Assembly: GCA_963965975.1 (NCBI GenBank)
Contig: OZ014423.1
Coordinates: 3,498,301 to 3,562,300 of the forward strand
Reading direction: 5' to 3'
Length of the DNA: 64,000 bases
DNA from: Xestospongia bergquistia
Taxonomy: Eukaryota > Porifera > Demospongiae > Haplosclerida > Petrosiidae
In this document: in pieces, positions 38,899-49,556 of the stretch
How positions within the stretch are numbered: position 1 is the first letter of the stretch
Layout: the number at the start of each line of letters is the position of its first letter
Position numbers and translations under genes: made by a program
The notes under the pieces: model-generated
Databases searched by the model: none
What the model saw: only the letters and a program-made list of their open reading frames with translations
Told to the model about the DNA's origin: nothing

Positions 38899-39352
38899 CG
38901 TTAGTGGTGTGTTTAGCAATGGGTCTTTATAGAAGATACTATATTCACCTAGTTATAAATCATCCAAAAGAAAGATTACAAGTTTCACTTTAAGTTTATA
39001 ATACTATCAGCAAAGAAATGGCAGGCAAAACAGTAATATTATTACAAGAAAGAAAACTTACCTTGCTTTCTTTACCAATTGAAAGTTAACTCCACCCAAA
39101 TAAATTGACAGGAAGTGATAGTGAGGTGTGTCAAAGAAACCCTTTGTTGTGCACTAGTTTACATTGTTTGGCTTAGAACAAAGTATCAACAGACTCCCCA
39201 CACAACAAAAAGATCAACTGTATGTTGATCATTAAGTATTCGTAGCATACTACAGAGTTGAGCATCCATTTTATGGCTTTTATGGCTTTTCTTGTTGTTA
39301 TGTAGCAACATCAACCTACCTACCCTGTTACACTAGTAACTTACCTGAAAGC

Positions 39353-41156
39353 ATCATCTTGTTGCTAGAGTAAGCTTTTAAATCGTTGCTATTGTTGAAA
39401 AAGCATTATTGGAAAAGTAGCCGCCCATGGGCGTGATTACAGTTAATTTGCCACGCCTGTCAACTAAGAAAAGCAGTATGTCAGATAATGAACTTATTAG
39501 GACTAAAAAGCAACGACTTTGAAATGTGACAAACTTCCAAAGGTACTTCCGAAGATGCGAACTTGATTCTTTTTGAACAGGTAATTCCTGACACAATGAA
39601 AGCATGACTAGTTGTAAAATTTGATCAGGAAGAGCATGGAAAGGATAACACTTAGTAGAGCATCACTTTCATCTAATGGTTTCATTTTCTTGGTTTTATT
39701 CACCAGCAACTGTACTAATTTAGTGTGCAAATTCTTCAAGGGTTGATGCTTGGGAGACAGACCTATAAAGAAGAATTCACAACCATCAAATAGTCTATAT
39801 TTTTGACTGTTGAGAACAAGTTAAGTTGACTAATCAATATTGAAAATAATTGATGGAGATACAAAGTTATTTGTGGCTCTATCTGTTTTATGATAACTTT
39901 TAAAATACAATGCAATAGCTTCTAAACTAAACATCAACCTTTTTTCACTTAATGGATATTATTGTTTAATATTGATATAATATGTCCAAAGTTCAGTTTC
40001 AATGTACAATTACTGGAAAAATCATCAGGACTGAATTCATCTGACAGTTTGGTTGTATCTATGAAAAGTAGAAGTGTGTTTCATTGTGACTATTGTTAAA
40101 CTCACCAATTATTGTTAAACTCACCAATTAGTTTAAGTTCCTGATATACATGAGCAACAAGTTCAGTACAAATTAATGAACTGAAGTTATCTTTGTAGTT
40201 TTTGAGAAATTCCAAGTATTCATCATTAGCATTTACATTTACTGCAGACAATCAAATCTATTTGTCTCTTTCATACGGTCTTCCTTGAAGCTTCTTACCA
40301 ACTTAAAATGTAAATAAAAATTTTAATTAATTATTTCGGTAGCTAACCTTCAACATATCTCACACATTACTTGTCGTTGCTCCTGTTAATTGATAAATTG
40401 CAACACGATCATACCAGCCAGAGAAAATTTTGTTCTTTAGAGGGAAAACTTCCACTCCTTTATGGACTGTTCCCATATCAACATTAACAAGCCCCACCTT
40501 ATTAGTACTGGACTCCCAACCCAAGTGGAATATGGAGGTTGTAATATATATATATATATATATATATATATTTCAAATATCTACACAACTAAACATATTT
40601 ACTTACCAATCCAACGTGTGAAAAAACAGCTCCAACAAATATTTAATAATTGCTCCAGAACTTGTCGTCCCTGAAACAAATTATCTCCAGTTACAAATTT
40701 CATTATATGCCTTTGTGGAAAAATCAGGTGAAGGTCTAATGTAACGAATGATCATGTGAATTATATTACTGAGGACTAACGCTATCTGAGATATTAAAGG
40801 TGGAGCACCAGTAGCTACAGGAGGTAATGAGTGGCAAAGCATGATGAAATGTATCAGGATGTAAATGAATTGGATTTGCTAGCAAAACTCCTAACTCTTT
40901 TTTCAGACATGATCCAATGTAAATGTATACATTGTTAAACTATGTTGCTCTAGTGTCTCTGCTTCTGTAATCATTCTATGTTGCTCTGTTGTCTCTGCTT
41001 CTGTAATCATTCTAACTTCTCGAGATGAATACTTGATGACTGCTTCAACTTTCTCTGCAAATTTCAGCGCTTGCAAACATTCTGGACTGTATGAAACCTT
41101 CATACAGCAACACATTCATTATCTCCATATAATATTCTGGTAACATCTGAAATGAT
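39353..41156 (-). pseudogene. possible decayed minus-strand multi-exon gene, not identified
   Basis: Several minus-strand stretches look like exons of one gene. From upstream to downstream: a segment after acceptor TTTCAG at 41157 ending in a duplicated RMITEAET(T/L)EQH; LLANPIHLHPDTFHHALPLI then, after a frame change, ATGAPPLISQIALVLSNIIH (about 40870-40740); FHLGWESSTNKVGLVNVDMG and VFPLKNKIFSGWYDRVAIYQ (about 40530-40380); a clean 117-bp exon at 40125-40241 (NDEYLEFLKNYKDNFSSLIC) with acceptor TTGTCTGCAG and donor GTGAGT; and KPLDESDALLSVILSMLF then QELPVQKESSSHLRKYLW (about 39690-39520) ending near donor GTAAGT at 39350. The content is helical-looking. I do not recognise the family. Frame changes and a stop suggest decay, though sequence errors could mimic it. 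Confidence 0.35.
40544..40571. repeat. (TA)n microsatellite
   Basis: About 14 TA dinucleotides lying between two exon-like segments of the minus-strand gene candidate. Confidence 0.9.
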
Positions 41157-41209
41157 ATGAACATCTGAATGAGTGTCATTAAATCGAGCTACATCTAGTT
41201 GTAGGTTTT

Positions 41210-41392
41210 TGGTTTAGAGTTTAGTTTTTAAAATTTAGTGTTTACCATTTTGGCTTTAGGATTTAAGGTTTAGGGTTTAGGTTTTCAAGTTTAGGGTTTA
41301 GAAGTTAGGGTTTAGTGATTTAGAAATTCTTGTTTCAGGTTTGGGTTTATGTTATAATGTTAGTATTTAGGGTTCATGGTTTAGGTGTATTT
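41210..41392 (+). repeat. degenerate TTTAGGG-like tract
   Basis: GGTTTAGGGTTTAGG, AGTTTAGGGTTTAG, TTAGGGTTTAG and TATTTAGGG occur within 180 bp among partly altered units such as TTTAGGATTTAAGG. The spacing is mostly seven bases. It resembles a decayed interstitial telomere-type repeat or a simple minisatellite. Confidence 0.65.
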
Positions 41393-41399
41393 TACGTCT

Positions 41400-41744
41400 A
41401 TTTTATCCCCTTTGTGGTGCGAAAAAATATGCAAATTTTAATCCGATATTACCACAAAAATTCATGAATTTTGAAGACATCTTTTAAAATTTTTTTGATG
41501 AAAAAATACATGCATTTTAACCTCTGAAAATACTCATAATTTAAAAGACTTTTTGAAAACCTTTTGGGCCAAAATTGCATCTTTTCTCTTTTTCTATGTG
41601 TTTGGGTGACCAAAGTATAGATATTTAGACACCTTTGTGCCAAAAAAGTAAGGGCACACTTTTAAAATTGTGTATTTTATGCACAAGATGTTCAATTTTC
41701 ACATATATTTTTGCAAAATTAAATTAGAAAAAAACATTAAAAAT
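41400..41744. other. AT-rich stretch without recognised gene
   Basis: Imperfect repeats of AAAATGCATGTATTTT-like and TTTGTGCCAAAAAAGT-like words are visible on both strands. An open frame of 64 codons on the minus strand has no recognisable motif. Nothing else was seen. Confidence 0.45.
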
Positions 41745-42300
41745 TCCTTTATTTGGGTGACAAATTTAGGGAGATAGGGGTCAAAATTTCGTTACATTTT
41801 TGGAGTCGAAAATAGTTAAAATGTGCTTAAATAATTGCGGATTTTGGTTGCTTTTCAGTAACATATAGTTTGGTATAATTTTGGTGCCAATAATACTTGC
41901 AAAAAGTCAAAATTCACTTGTTTTCTGCAACAAATTTAGAGAAATAGGATTTATAATTTCACGGATTATATTACTACCCAATATTATGATATTACAACAT
42001 AACGTACCTCATTTTATGTTGTTATCTATATAACGTTTCATTATAATATAATTTTGCCATATAACTACCTCATATTACGCCCTAACGAACATGCCACTTT
42101 TCTGTAAATATACTTCCAAATACCAGTGTCTGTGTTGTAACCTAGCCGAGACAGATTCAACATACAAAAACAAATATAAAAGAAAAAACTACTGAACATG
42201 TGCTTACACAATATATACATGCGCTCATCTGGAATATTCATAGTTATCACATTTCCCCTCTCAAGCAAAATGATCAACTGGTTGAGGTATCAGCTCGAAC
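41745..42300 (-). mobile_element. LTR retrotransposon 3' end, copy 1 (LTR plus purine tract)
   Basis: On the minus strand a purine tract GAGAGGGGAAA (42262-42252) stands immediately before TGTGATAACTATGAATATTC (from 42251 downward), the typical arrangement of polypurine tract and 3' LTR start. Upstream only a shortened piece of the pol tail remains. The far LTR end is unclear because similarity with copy 2 continues past any obvious CA terminus into flanking AT-rich repeats. The element is a remnant without protease, RT or integrase in the window. Confidence 0.55.
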
Positions 42301-42344
42301 TGCAGGGGGATCTTGAACAAAAGGAAATTAGATAAAATCGGTAA

Positions 42345-43447
42345 AAATTCCTTTTCGGTGTCAAATTTAGGGAGGTAGGGGTTAAACTTTTGTTGTATTT
42401 TTGGAGTTGAAAATAGTTACAAAAAGGACTTAGATTTAAAAGGAAGTGCTTAAATACTTGTGCATTTGATTGCAAACTATACTTCTAAAAAATACTTAAA
42501 AATTGATAGTGGCAAAATTTTGACAAAAAGGGCTTAAAATTCACTGAATTTGTTAAGATTTTGCATATTTTCAGTAACAAAAATTAAAATTATAAGAAAA
42601 AAGAGATTAATTAGGCATATTTTTGGCCCCAATAATAATTGGAAAAAGGCATCAAAATTTCAGTAGCAAATTTAGAGAAATAGGGTTTACAATTTCATGT
42701 ATTACATTACTATCCAATATTATAATATTACAAAGTAACGTACCTCATATTATGTTGTTATCTATATAACGTTTTATTATGATATAATTTTACCATGTAA
42801 ATAGCTCATATTATGCCCTAACGAACATGACAACACTATATATGTATACAGTAGTTATCTTATAAAGCATTTCTAGTAATACTTACATGTTATGCCACTT
42901 TTCATTTTTAAGCATTATTACCTGCTTAACAAGGAGCTATCACTTTCCTGTAAATATACTTCCTTTTGTTTTCTCCAATACCAGTATCTGGGTTGTAACC
43001 TGGCCGAGATAGATTCAACATAAAACAACAAATATAAACTACTGAAAATGTGCTCACACAATATATACATGTGCTCATCTGGAATATCCCTAGTTATCAC
43101 ATTCTACCCTCTCAAGCTTGATGCAGGGGTGCAAAACAATCAACAGGTCGAGGTACATAAGTAGAATGGCGAACAGCAACAGGACGAATTTGTGCAAGTG
43201 GTGGTATATCAATTTGAACTGCAGGAGGATCTGGATTTGGAGTGAACTCGTCTGATATATACCAATCTTCGACTGGTTCCTGTGGAACGTGATCAGAGTA
43301 GTTACATCTAAGATGGTCAACATAACCATACTGTATTAAAAATAATGTAGGCGAATGTGGATTAGGCGAAACCTGCATGAAGCCTACAATCAGTAAACAA
43401 TATTCACAAACCTGTACATGGCTGCAAGCACCACACCCACTCATCAA
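42345..43447 (-). mobile_element. LTR retrotransposon 3' end, copy 2 (pol tail, purine tract, LTR)
   Basis: It repeats the order seen in copy 1: a coding tail, purine tract (43113-43102), LTR start TGTGATAACTAGGGATATTC (from 43101 downward), then sequence similar to 41,745-42,060. The minus-strand open frame 43447-43112 (111 codons) ends a few bases before the purine tract. It finishes with RPVAVRHSTYVPRPVDCFAP, a basic/proline-rich end of the kind found at the C-terminus of Ty3/gypsy-type polyproteins. Because flanks are shared, the two copies are more likely a tandem segmental duplication than two insertions. No env, RT or integrase was seen. Confidence 0.5.
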
Positions 43448-43620
43448 ACTTCGATAGCCACACCCATTAAATATTTTGGATGTGGTTTATTTTGACCACA
43501 CCTCATATTTTAATTAATGCTCCAGGTAGTCTAGGAAATTAATGCATAGCTGCAAGCACCACACCCAATTATCAAGCCACGATAGCCACACCCATTAATG
43601 CTCTACATAATCTCATTTCC
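43415..43620. repeat. imperfect direct repeat, two units of about 110 bp
   Basis: GCTGCAAGCACCACACCC, ATCAAnnnnCGATAGCCACA and CCCATTAA occur twice (43421-43470 and 43550-43600). The repeat lies at the junction between the retrotransposon remnant and array A. Confidence 0.65.
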
Positions 43621-43789
43621 CTCACAAAAGGAGACTAACTAATCTCTTGTGGCTTCCTCGGCTTTCTCTCTGGAAGATATACTCACCTTTATAGTTGTAT
43701 TCTCGATACTTACCTTTACTGACTACTACAAATTGTATAATTGGGTACAATATATAGAGTAGTATAGATACAGACACACCATTTTATCA

Positions 43790-43852
43790 TAAATATGTAA
43801 TACTACCAAATGTAACACTGCCAAATGTAATACTACCACTCATTAGATTACT
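43790..43852 (-). repeat. 15-bp minisatellite at left border of array A
   Basis: TAATACTACCAAATG, TAACACTGCCAAATG and TAATACTACC follow one another. The reverse complement of the same unit occurs at 47,850-47,905 beyond the other end of array A. Confidence 0.75.
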
Positions 43853-44967
43853 TGTCAAAATTTACTGTATGTTGTTAACTTACTGCCCAGGCTCTTTGAG
43901 ATAGAGGAATGTCTGTCTTGGGTCTTGATCCAGATGTCTTGAGCTTTGATCCACAAGTCCAGCGAAGCTACATTAATAGATGCATTATGAATTAATGTAC
44001 TCTAGTACTGTATTCTGTTAACATACTGCCCAGCGTCTTTGAGATCGTGGAAAATCTTGACTCTTGATCCCGATACCCAGCGAAGCTATAGTAATAAAAC
44101 AGAAATTGAGAGTAATGTGTATTATGAGTAATGAGTATTATGAATTATGTACACTAGTACTGTAAGCTGTTAACTTACTCCACAGACTCTTTGTGATAGA
44201 GGAATGTCTTGACCTTGATCCTGAAGTCCAGTGAAGCTACAGTAATAAAAGAGAAATTAAGAGTAATATGCAGTAATAAAAGAGAAAGTAAGAGTAATGA
44301 TGTACACTACTACTGCATTCTGTGAACTTACTCCCCAGCGTCTTTGACAGATAGCAGAATGTCTTTGATTCTTGATCCCAATATCCAGTGAAGCTATAGC
44401 AATAAAAGAGATATATTTAAGGTTATGATGCATTATGAATTACTTTATACTAGTACTGTATGATCTTACTCCATAGACTCTTCGAGATACATAAATGCCT
44501 TGAGCCTTACTCCCTAGACTCTTCAGATGAATTTCTTGAGCCTTGAGCTTGATGTCGAGCAAAGCTATAGTAATGAAAAAGAGATTAGGAGTATTATGAA
44601 TTAATGTATTATGAATTAAGACTTATTAATTAATGCACACCAGTACTGTGTGCTGTTAACTTACTCCACAGACTCTTTGTGGTAGAGGAATGTCTTGAGT
44701 CTTCATCATGATGTCCAGTGAAACTATGGTAATAAAAGGAAAATCAAGAGTCATGATGTCTTTTTTAAGTAATGTACACCAGTACTATATGCTGCTAACT
44801 TACTTCCCAGAATCTTCAGATAGAGGAATGTCTTGAGCCTTGATCTTGACTTCAAGCGAAGCTACAGTTATACAAGAGAAATTAAGAGCAATGAATTACT
44901 TCATACTAGTACTGACTACTGAATGCTGTTGACTTACTGCCAAAAGTCTTTGAGATAGAGAATTGTC

Positions 44968-45526
44968 TAGCCTCGTACCCAAGCTTTCACGATAGAAAAG
45001 AAAGCTTGGTAACTACTGCTTGTGTATGCGCTTAATTATTGTAAATTATGTTATGTGTTCATATCATAATGACAACATTTTAAATTAAATGACAAGTAAA
45101 TGGGTCAGGTTTATATTGATGACGTTTCATTCACTACTGAGTTTAGGCATGTCTAGCTGAGTTTGTCGGTTATGCAGAGATTTAATGAAAGCAAAAAGAA
45201 CGACAAATTTGTTCAGTGCTGTTGGAATACAAAACCACACGAAAATATCTTTTCCATCATATATAGCTTCAATGAACAAGAGTTGCTCCTTTTAAGAAAT
45301 AGATTTGGCATTGCTAGCAGCTTTAGAACATACAGTAGAGCAGAAGAAAACTTTATATCAGTGATACAAATAGTCTCATATTACGGGTAAAGGAATTTTG
45401 ACGTCATAGTTGATGGAGGATTCATAGAGTATACTAGTTTCAAAGAAATCTGTGGAAATTAAATGCATGCACAAACAGTAGTTACCAGGCTTTCTTTTCT
45501 ATCGTGAAAGCCTGGGTATGAGGCTA
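44968..45526. mobile_element. Mutator-like non-autonomous element, copy 1 (559 bp)
   Basis: Long inverted ends begin TAGCCTCGTACCCAAGCTTT and are mirrored at the right with few mismatches over about 60 bp. The flanks are GAGAATTGTC (44958-44967) and GAGAAATATC (45527-45536), an eight-of-ten match interpreted as an aged 10-bp target duplication. A 75-codon open frame inside (45163-45390) matches nothing I recognise. A target duplication of 9-11 bp with long terminal repeats is the Mutator pattern; the superfamily assignment is an inference. Confidence 0.75.
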
Positions 45527-47005
45527 GAGAAATATCTTGATCCTTGATCCTGACATCCAGCAAAGCTATTGTAATAAAACACAAATTAAGACTATGCTAT
45601 ATTATGAATTAATGTACAGTAGTATCGTATTTAGTTAACTTACTCTTCAGAGTCTTCGAAGTATAGGAATGTCTTGAGACTTGAGCCAGACATCAAATGA
45701 AGCTACAGTGATAAGATGCATTATCAATTAATTTATACCAGTACTGTATTCTGTTAACTTACTCCCCAGCGTCTTGAGATAGCAGAATGTCTTGATTCTT
45801 GATCGCAATATCCAGTGAAGCTATAGTAATAAAATAGAAATTGAGAGTAATGTGTATTATGAGTAATGGGTATTATGAATTAATGTACACTAGTACTGTA
45901 TGCTGTTAACTTACTCAACAGACTCTTTGTGATAGAGGAATGTCTTGAGTCTTGACCCTGAAGTCCAGTGAAGCTACAGTAATATAAGAGAAATTAAGAG
46001 TAATATGCAGTAATAAAAGATAAAGTAAGAGTAATGATGTATTATGACTTAATGTACACTACTACTGTATTCTGTGAACTTACTCCCCAGTGTCTTTGAG
46101 ATAGCAGAATGTCTTGATTCTTGATACTGATATCCAGCGAAGCTATAGTAATAATAATGTGTATTATGAGTAATGGGTATTATGAATTAATGTACACTAG
46201 TACTGTATGCTGTTAACTTACTCCACAGAGTGAGACTCTTTGTGATAGAGGAATGTCTCAAGCCTTGATCCTGAAGTCCAGTGAAGCTACAGTAATAAAA
46301 GAAAAATTAAGAGTAATATGCAGTAATAAAAGAGAAAGTAAGAGTAATGATGTATTATGACTTAATGTACACTACTACTGTATTCTGTGAACTTACTCCC
46401 CAGTGTCTTTAAGATAGCAGAATGTCTTGATTCTTGATCCCAATATCCAGCGAAGCCATAGCAATAAAAGAGATATTAAAGGTAATGATGCATTATGAAT
46501 TACTTTATACTAGTACTGTATGATCTTACTCCCTATCGAGATACATGAATGCCTTGAGCCTTACTCCCTAGACTCTTCAGATGAATTTCTTGAGCCTTGA
46601 GCCTGACGTCGAAAAAAGCTATAGTAATGAAAAAGAGATTAAGAGTATTATGAATTAATGTATTATGAATTATGACTTATGAATTAATGTACACTATGAT
46701 TGTATTCAGTTAACTTACTCTTCAGACTCTTTGAGATATAGGAATGTCTTGAGCCTTGAGACTGACATCAAGTCAAGCTATAGTAATAAAAGAAGTTAAG
46801 AGTAATCGTGTTTCATGAATCAATGTAACCTAGTATTGTATTCTGTTAACTTACTTGACAAACTCATCGAGATAGAGGAATGTCTTCATCCTTGACCTCT
46901 GACAACCAGCGAATCTATTGTAATAAAAGAGATTAATAATGAATCATGAATAAATTTATACTAGTACTGACTTACTCCCAAGAGTCCTTGAGATGGAGAA
47001 ATGTC

Positions 47006-47495
47006 TAGCCTTGTACCCAGGTTTTCGCAATAGAAAAGAAAGCCTGGTAACTACTGCTTGTGCATGCGTTTATTGTAATTTACGCAATATACTGACATCA
47101 TAATGGCAAGATTTAGAATTAAATGACAAGTAAATGGCTGGGTTTCTATTGATGATGTTTCATTCACTACTGAGTTTAGGCATGGCTAGTTGAGTTTGTT
47201 GGTTCTGTAGATACTTAATGAAAGCAAAAAGAGCGACAAACATGTTCAGTGTTGTTGGAATAGAAAACCACACGAAAACATCTTTTCCATCATTAGCATA
47301 GAGTAGAGCAGAAGAATACTTTCTATCAGTACTACAAATAGTCTCACATTGTGATTAAAGGAATTTTGACATCAATAGTTGACGGAGGATTCCTAGAGTA
47401 TACTACTTTCAAAGGAATCTGTGGACATTAAATGCATGCGCTAATAGTAGTTACCAGGCTTTCTTTCCTATCGCAAAAGCCTGGGTACGAGGCTA
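47006..47495. mobile_element. Mutator-like non-autonomous element, copy 2 (490 bp)
   Basis: It has the same long inverted ends (TAGCCTTGTACCCAGG at left, its complement ending GGCTA at right). It is flanked by a perfect 10-bp direct repeat GAGAAATGTC at 46996-47005 and 47496-47505. Relative to copy 1 it lacks about 70 bp of the interior. It sits at the same point of the array A unit as copy 1. Confidence 0.82.
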
Positions 47496-47847
47496 GAGAA
47501 ATGTCTTGATCCTTGATCCTGATGTCCAGTGAAGCTATTGTAATAAAAAACAAATTAACAGAAATAATTAATTATGAATTAATGTACACTAGTATTGTAT
47601 TCAGTTAACTTACTCTTCAGACTCTTCGAAGTATAGGAATGTCTTGAGTCTTGAGCCTGAAGTATTATGAATCAATGTACACTAGTAGTCTAGTACTGTA
47701 TGGTCTTAACTTACTCCCTAGACTCTTTTGAGACAGAGGATATCTTGAGCCTAGTCCTGATGTACAGCGAATCTAGGGTAATAAAAGAGAAACGAGAAGG
47801 AATAATATATTTTACACTGACGTTAAAATATGTTAATGACAATATTA

Positions 47848-47910
47848 CATTTGCAGTATTACATTTGGCAGTATTACATTTGGTAGTATTATATTTGTAG
47901 TATTAGTTTA
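47848..47910 (+). repeat. 15-bp minisatellite at right border of array A
   Basis: ATTACATTTGCAGT, ATTACATTTGGCAGT, ATTACATTTGGTAGT and ATTATATTTGTAGT run in tandem. This is the inverse orientation of the unit at 43,790-43,852. Confidence 0.75.
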
Positions 47911-48059
47911 TGTCAAAATACCAGTTAATGTTTATACATTGTTATTGTTAATATACTTACCAATTGTTATTTCCTTCATCTGCATGTATGTGTGTGTGTG
48001 TATGTTTAAAATAAGGTAATATTGTTAAGTTATACAATATGAATGTAACATTACACTGA

Positions 48060-49225
48060 TATCCGTATACCTAGAAGGACAACAAATCATGTTACTTGAG
48101 TCTATCACGATGTAATACATTACTTTACCATGTACCGAGGAACATCATTCGCTCAGAAATACTGCAGGGAAGACTGCCAAATGACTTGGCTAAATGGAAT
48201 GCAACATACTTTATTAACCAGCATATTTACTTAATGAATATTACTCAGACTTGCAACATAGTACTAAATATACTTCTTACTAAAGTCAATATATCACAGA
48301 GAAAAGGACTAGTTTAAAAGTCAAGCTTGATATACTAACAGACGTGGAGTACTGCTTCTCTGACCATATTTGTTACTATTGTCTTTCCCTTTTGTTGTAG
48401 TCAAGAACATCATTATCTGAGATTTACTACAGAGGACGCTTCAAATGGTTTGGCTGTATGGAATCAGTTCCTTATTCTGTCTTGCTTAACAGCCCTGCAA
48501 AGGTAAAGTACTTACAAGTACAAAAACATAACAAGCTGACACTCATACAAAAATACACGATATACTAATACACATGGAGTACCGCTACTCTGAACGTATT
48601 TATTTGCCCTTGGGCTGTAGCAAGTAACATCATTGTCTTGGATTGACTTGGCTGAAAGGATATAAAGTCTGGTTGCTAAAATGAAGTAATGCACAAAATA
48701 TACTGATTACTAAAGCCTATACCTTACAGAGAAAAGGACTAGTGAGATATTATGTTTTAAAATGACTAGTTAATAACTTGTATAAAGACATTCACATATG
48801 ATACAGCACACAACTCAAGACTAAATAACACAATATTCATATTTTATAAAGTATGTTGCATAGATAACTTATGGTACACATATGATAATAATATTCATAA
48901 CTATATGCAACACAATAACCAAATAATAATACAGTACCCATTGGTTGCTAAAATGAAGTAATGCTGTCTAAGATTTCTAGTACAAACCTCTAGTACCAAC
49001 CATTACAAGCTCATACTGAAACAAAAGTTGAGACAATGGAGGTAAATAGGCTTGTACTAAATAGAAAAAATTGACTAATGTTATTCAGACATTGTATTAA
49101 ATATACTGGTTACTAAATTCTATATACTACGGAGAAAAGGAACACTCAGATATGTTTGCAAATGACTTACGACAGACTTAGTACAGACAACAGATGCACT
49201 AAAACTAAGAGATAAAGCTCAATGA
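48060..49225 (-). repeat. array B, first diverged units
   Basis: Cores near 48,150, 48,430 and 48,630 share RNIIRSEILQGRLPNDLAKW-like plus-strand translation (or its minus-strand counterpart) and the GCTGTCTAAGATTTCTAGTA spacer with the main array further right. They are more diverged than later units, consistent with array-edge decay. Confidence 0.7.
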
Positions 49226-49229
49226 ACTA

Positions 49230-49552
49230 TAGGCTGTCCAAGTTGAGTAGAGCCACACAGATGTGTGAATAACTTTGCCTTTTTACGTGCTATCAACATG
49301 AAACTTGCACTATCGATTTAGCTCACAAATGCACATTTTATATATAAAATTTGGCTCTCTAGCACTACGAGAAAGTACCAAACTAGAAAACTCCATACAT
49401 TTTCAATGGCATACATTTCACAAACTTCAAATTGCACACCTTCGAGGGTTTAATAAAAAACAATTTTTGCTTTAAGTCACCCATCTATCACTTGGAAATT
49501 AAAAATTACAATTCTAATTATATGAACAAATGGTATATTATAACAATTATTA
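49230..49552 (-). mobile_element. second IS630/mariner-type copy, truncated by piggyBac
   Basis: It is the reverse complement of the 3' part of the 794-bp element at 32828-33621, alignable over about 320 bp (for example TTTATATATAAAATTTGGCT, CTCCATACATTTT, ATTGCACACCTTCGAG). The outer end TAGGCTGTCCAAGTTGAG corresponds to the terminal repeat and is preceded by TA. Similarity stops at TTAA 49553, where the piggyBac element begins. The other half was not found beyond the piggyBac. Confidence 0.78.
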
Positions 49553-49556
49553 TTAA

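Larger units (their letters stand above)
43866..47790 (-). repeat. array A: tandem units of about 150 bp with exon-like cores
   Basis: About 20 units are spaced 125-190 bp apart; some form ~310-bp dimers (for example 45,762 / 46,075 / 46,387). A ~2.04-kb superblock is repeated: the two Mutator-like inserts are 2038 bp apart at matching positions. On the minus strand each unit has a T-rich acceptor (TTTTATTACTATAG), a core of about 58-60 bp (CTTCACTGGACTTCAGGATC, AAGGCTCAAGACATTCCTC, TATCACAAAGAGTCTGTGGA) and a GTAAGTTAAC donor. The splice-like borders are retained in most copies. Core length is not a multiple of three in the copies I counted, so coding in series is doubtful. The product is unknown. 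Confidence 0.8.

Noticed and set aside
38729-38993. Two plus-strand frames of 67 and 85 codons
   Set aside because: They run through the minisatellite and the (GT)n tract and consist mainly of simple-sequence residues.
42064-43447. Endogenous retrovirus
   Set aside because: Only a pol tail, purine tract and LTR start are visible; no env or other retroviral gene, so a plain LTR retrotransposon remnant is the safer call.
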